Positions 61,758 to 64,000 of a stretch of DNA of 64,000 nucleotides are shown piece after piece (the stretch's first letter is position 1; each line of letters opens with the position of its first letter). The stretch is taken from the NCBI RefSeq assembly GCF_030684675.1, contig NZ_JAUXXZ010000081.1, positions 1 through 64,000 of the forward strand. The letters run 5' to 3'. The translations under genes and the position numbers were made by a program. Under the pieces are notes generated by a model. It did no database searches. It saw only the letters and a list, made by a program, of their open reading frames with translations, and was not told the DNA's origin. Source of the DNA: Daejeonella sp. GTDB lineage: Bacteria > Bacteroidota > Bacteroidia > Sphingobacteriales > Sphingobacteriaceae.

Positions 61758-62747
61758 TTAAATCAGTTTCTTCTCAAGCAGGTATTCAGCAATCTGTACT
61801 GCATTGGTTGCAGCACCTTTCCGAAGATTATCCGCAACTATCCAAAGGTTTAAGGTTTTATCCTGGGACTCATCTCTACGAATTCTTCCAACAAAAACTT
61901 CATCCTTTTCATGAGCGTCCATTGGCATTGGATACTTCAGATTTGCAGGGTCATCCACAACGATTATTCCCTCCTCCTTTTCAAGTATTGAACGAACCTC
62001 TTTCAGGTCGAATTCATTTTCAAATTCAATATTAACTGATTCTGAATGTCCTCCCATAACCGGTATACGAACTGTAGTTGCGGTTACACGAATTGAATCA
62101 TCACTCATTATTTTTTTTGTTTCGAGAATCATCTTCATCTCCTCTTTCGTATATCCGTTCTCCTGAAATACATCTATCTGGGGTATTACATTCAAATCGA
62201 TTGGATAAGCGTAAGCCATCGGACCATCAATCCCTTTACGCTCATTCATCATCTGGTCAACAGCTTTTACCCCTGTTCCGGTAACTGACTGATAAGTTGA
62301 AACTACAACGCGCTTGATTTTATATTTATCATGCAATGGTTTTAAAACTACCACCATTTGTATAGTAGAACAGTTAGGATTGGCAATAATTTTGTCCTGA
62401 GCACTTAACTGATTTGCATTAACCTCTGGTACGATAAGTTTTTTTGAAGGATCCATCCGCCATGCTGATGAATTATCAATAACTGTTGTACCTGATTCTG
62501 CAAAGCGTGGAGCATTTTCCAGAGAGGTACCGCCACCTGCAGAAAACAAGGCCACATCAGGCTTCATTGCTATAGCATCATCCATGGTCACAACAGTATA
62601 CTTCTTTCCCTTAAATTCGATCTGTTTACCTGCGCTCTTTGCTGAAGCTACGGGGATCAACTCACTTACCGGGAAATTGCGCTCTGCTAAAACCTTTAAC
62701 ATCACCGAACCTACCAGGCCGGTAGCGCCTACTACTGCGACTTTCAT
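61758..62747 (-). CDS. asd: Aspartate-semialdehyde dehydrogenase
   Basis: This 329-aa cytoplasmic enzyme of lysine/threonine/methionine and diaminopimelate synthesis has the NADP-binding motif VAVVGATGLVGSVMLKVL and catalytic Cys in IIANPNCSTIQMVVVL. SAGGGTSLENAP and VMGGHSESVNIEFE with the substrate-binding residues follow. A housekeeping gene; its relation to the island is only adjacency. Divergent from the secreted protein gene at the right edge. Confidence 0.96.
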   Translation of the reverse strand: MKVAVVGATGLVGSVMLKVLAERNFPVSELIPVASAKSAGKQIEFKGKKYTVVTMDDAIAMKPDVALFSAGGGTSLENAPRFAESGTTVIDNSSAWRMDPSKKLIVPEVNANQLSAQDKIIANPNCSTIQMVVVLKPLHDKYKIKRVVVSTYQSVTGTGVKAVDQMMNERKGIDGPMAYAYPIDLNVIPQIDVFQENGYTKEEMKMILETKKIMSDDSIRVTATTVRIPVMGGHSESVNIEFENEFDLKEVRSILEKEEGIIVVDDPANLKYPMPMDAHEKDEVFVGRIRRDESQDKTLNLWIVADNLRKGAATNAVQIAEYLLEKKLI

Positions 62748-62857
62748 TTTTTAATTTTTTTTAGTGTTAAACATATAATAATTAAGCAAATATGGGAAAT
62801 TGTTTGGGTTTTTATCCGATTCCTGCCTGCACAGGTCAACTTTCACGTCAATTGTTA

Positions 62858-62895
62858 CTATTATTCCCAAATCGACGGTAAATTACCGATAATAG
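62858..62895. promoter_or_regulatory. Nested inverted repeat in the asd/secreted-protein divergent region
   Basis: CTATTAT (62858-62864) pairs with ATAATAG (62889-62895), enclosing a second perfect repeat CGGTAA-a-TTACCG (62876-62888). It may be an operator or RNA hairpin for one of the two divergent genes. The remaining ~190 bp of the gap shows nothing recognisable. Confidence 0.3.
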
Positions 62896-62975
62896 CAGCC
62901 CCTTATACCGGATACTCATTCTATTTTTTAAGAATCTCAACAGGACTTAACTTAATTCTGTTTCTACCTGTCGAA

Positions 62976-64000
62976 ATGAAAAATACACTGGTTCTCCTTC
63001 TTATTTTTTATTGCCATATCGGCTTTTGTCAGATAGTTGACGATTTCTCGGACGGCAATTTTAATGCAAACCCCGAATGGAATGGCAGCAATTCGGGTGG
63101 AGATTTCAAAATCATAAACAATCTTCTGAGGTCTGAATCAAATAAAGCATCCGGAAATTTCCACCTGAGCACAGCAAATTCACTTGCATTAAACTGCTAT
63201 TGGGAGTTCTGGATCAACTTGCAGTTCAGTACTTCGAGCTTAAACTATGCCGATATATATCTGATCTCCGATAAAGCTGATCTTCAGAGTGCGGTAATCA
63301 ATGGTTATTTCATAAGAATAGGTAATACTGAAGATGAAATCAGTTTATACAAAAGGTCAGGCTCTACGGGCAGCAGTATCCGTATTATTGATGGTATCAA
63401 TGGCTCGGTTGGCTCAAGCAACAATACAGTCAAAATTCGTGTCAGCCGGAACCATCTCGGTCTTTTTACTCTGGATAGGGAAGTAATTGGTACTAATTCA
63501 ATTATCGTCAATGAAGGTTCATTTGTTGACAACACCCATATTAACACCTCATCTTTTGGGATTTTTATACAGCAATCAACTGCCTCGTTTTTTCAGAAAC
63601 ATTTCTTTGATGATTTCAAGATTGGAATACTGAATACAGATAGCATAGCTCCGATACTAAATATGGTCACTGTTCTTGACTCAAGCACTTTGGAGGTCAG
63701 GTTCAGTGAAGCCATGGACAGCCTGAGTGTCAAAGACAAAACAAATTACAATATCAATAATTTTCCAGGCCATATAGTGCAAATAAATACAGAAGCCGAT
63801 CCACAGAAATATAGAATTCGGCTTTCAGAACCCTTGAATACGGAAAATTTTCTATTGACTGTACTGAACGTAAGTGATAGAAATGGGAATAGGATAAAAT
63901 CAGGCAACTCCTATTCATTTAACTACATAAAACCATATTATGGCAGTTTCCGGGATATTATAATTAATGAAATATTTCCCGATCCTTCACCACAAATCGA
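62976..64000 (+). CDS. Secreted protein, N-terminal part, with probable lamin-tail domain (partial)
   Basis: An uninterrupted frame runs from the ATG at 62976 to the window end (at least 341 codons); it is missing from the ORF track because it has no stop here. It opens with a signal peptide (LVLLLIFYCHIGFCQIV) and a lectin-like region (DDFSDGNFNANPEWNGSN). A Big/SbsA-like segment with VLDSSTLEVRFSEAMD follows, then IIINEIFPDPSPQI, which matches the beginning of lamin-tail domains in large secreted Bacteroidota proteins. Such proteins usually carry a type IX secretion tail, not visible here. Function unknown. Confidence 0.78.
   Translation, partial: MKNTLVLLLIFYCHIGFCQIVDDFSDGNFNANPEWNGSNSGGDFKIINNLLRSESNKASGNFHLSTANSLALNCYWEFWINLQFSTSSLNYADIYLISDKADLQSAVINGYFIRIGNTEDEISLYKRSGSTGSSIRIIDGINGSVGSSNNTVKIRVSRNHLGLFTLDREVIGTNSIIVNEGSFVDNTHINTSSFGIFIQQSTASFFQKHFFDDFKIGILNTDSIAPILNMVTVLDSSTLEVRFSEAMDSLSVKDKTNYNINNFPGHIVQINTEADPQKYRIRLSEPLNTENFLLTVLNVSDRNGNRIKSGNSYSFNYIKPYYGSFRDIIINEIFPDPSPQI

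Noticed and set aside
1-64000. CRISPR arrays, insertion sequences, prophage or integrase genes
   Set aside because: No spaced direct repeats of CRISPR type, no transposase or integrase ORF and no terminal inverted repeats were seen; the heptad arrays have no spacers.

Overview
The window is chromosomal DNA from a member of the Bacteroidota, most likely a Sphingobacteriaceae (Pedobacter-like) bacterium. The grounds are a SusC/SusD pair with ECF sigma/FecR regulation, TANNTTTG-type promoter boxes, few Shine-Dalgarno sites, flexixanthin-type carotenoid genes (CrtW, CruF, CrtD) and intergenic heptad repeats. There are no rRNA genes, complete tRNAs, CRISPR arrays, phages or insertion sequences.

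Layout. 1-8.6 kb: RNA m5C methyltransferase, CoA-binding protein, FAD oxidoreductase, a LemA-TPM-TPM operon, NUDIX hydrolase and a PQQ dehydrogenase with a haem c site. 9-14.7 kb: dnaA, a B12-domain-less methylmalonyl-CoA mutase subunit with a small membrane protein, a HesB/IscA protein and a FtsX/MacB-type permease. 14.8-19.2 kb: a nucleotide-sugar operon (ugd, UDP-xylose synthase, galE, rfbB). 19.3-22.5 kb: waaA, an Xre/ParS-RES toxin-antitoxin pair and hemH. 22.6-28.1 kb: a carotenoid operon (crtD, acyltransferase, glycosyltransferase, cruF, ispH, crtW). 28.1-30.1 kb: DoxX and a PBP4-type D,D-carboxypeptidase.

The striking part is 30.1-60.0 kb, where about 30 kb lies on the minus strand and reads as one catabolic island. 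In transcription order it has ECF sigma, FecR, SusC (with STN domain), SusD, an M19 dipeptidase, then three SelA-like PLP enzymes interleaved with five COG3964-type amidohydrolases and a CBM9-like protein. A second amidohydrolase type, an RraA-type aldolase, a bile-acid/Na+ symporter-family carrier, an NTF2-like protein, a KDPG-type aldolase, a TIM-barrel isomerase/epimerase, a D-2-hydroxyacid dehydrogenase, two RidA proteins and glycerate kinase follow. It resembles a polysaccharide utilisation locus in regulation and uptake but has no recognisable glycoside hydrolase or polysaccharide lyase. Almost every enzyme before the carrier has a Sec, lipoprotein or Tat-like signal, including the PLP enzymes and RidA, whereas the last steps are cytoplasmic.

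My reading (inference) is a periplasmic pathway. SusCD imports an N- or O-acylated amino-acid or amino-sugar-acid compound, amidohydrolases and the dipeptidase remove acyl or peptide groups, and exported PLP lyases eliminate ammonia. Exported RidA hydrolyses the imine, the carrier brings in a 2-keto acid, and aldolase, dehydrogenase and glycerate kinase feed central metabolism. A ROK regulator sits divergently beside the sigma gene. A short antisense RNA candidate with a promoter and intrinsic terminator lies between fecR and susC. The window closes with asd and the start of a secreted protein entering a likely lamin-tail domain.
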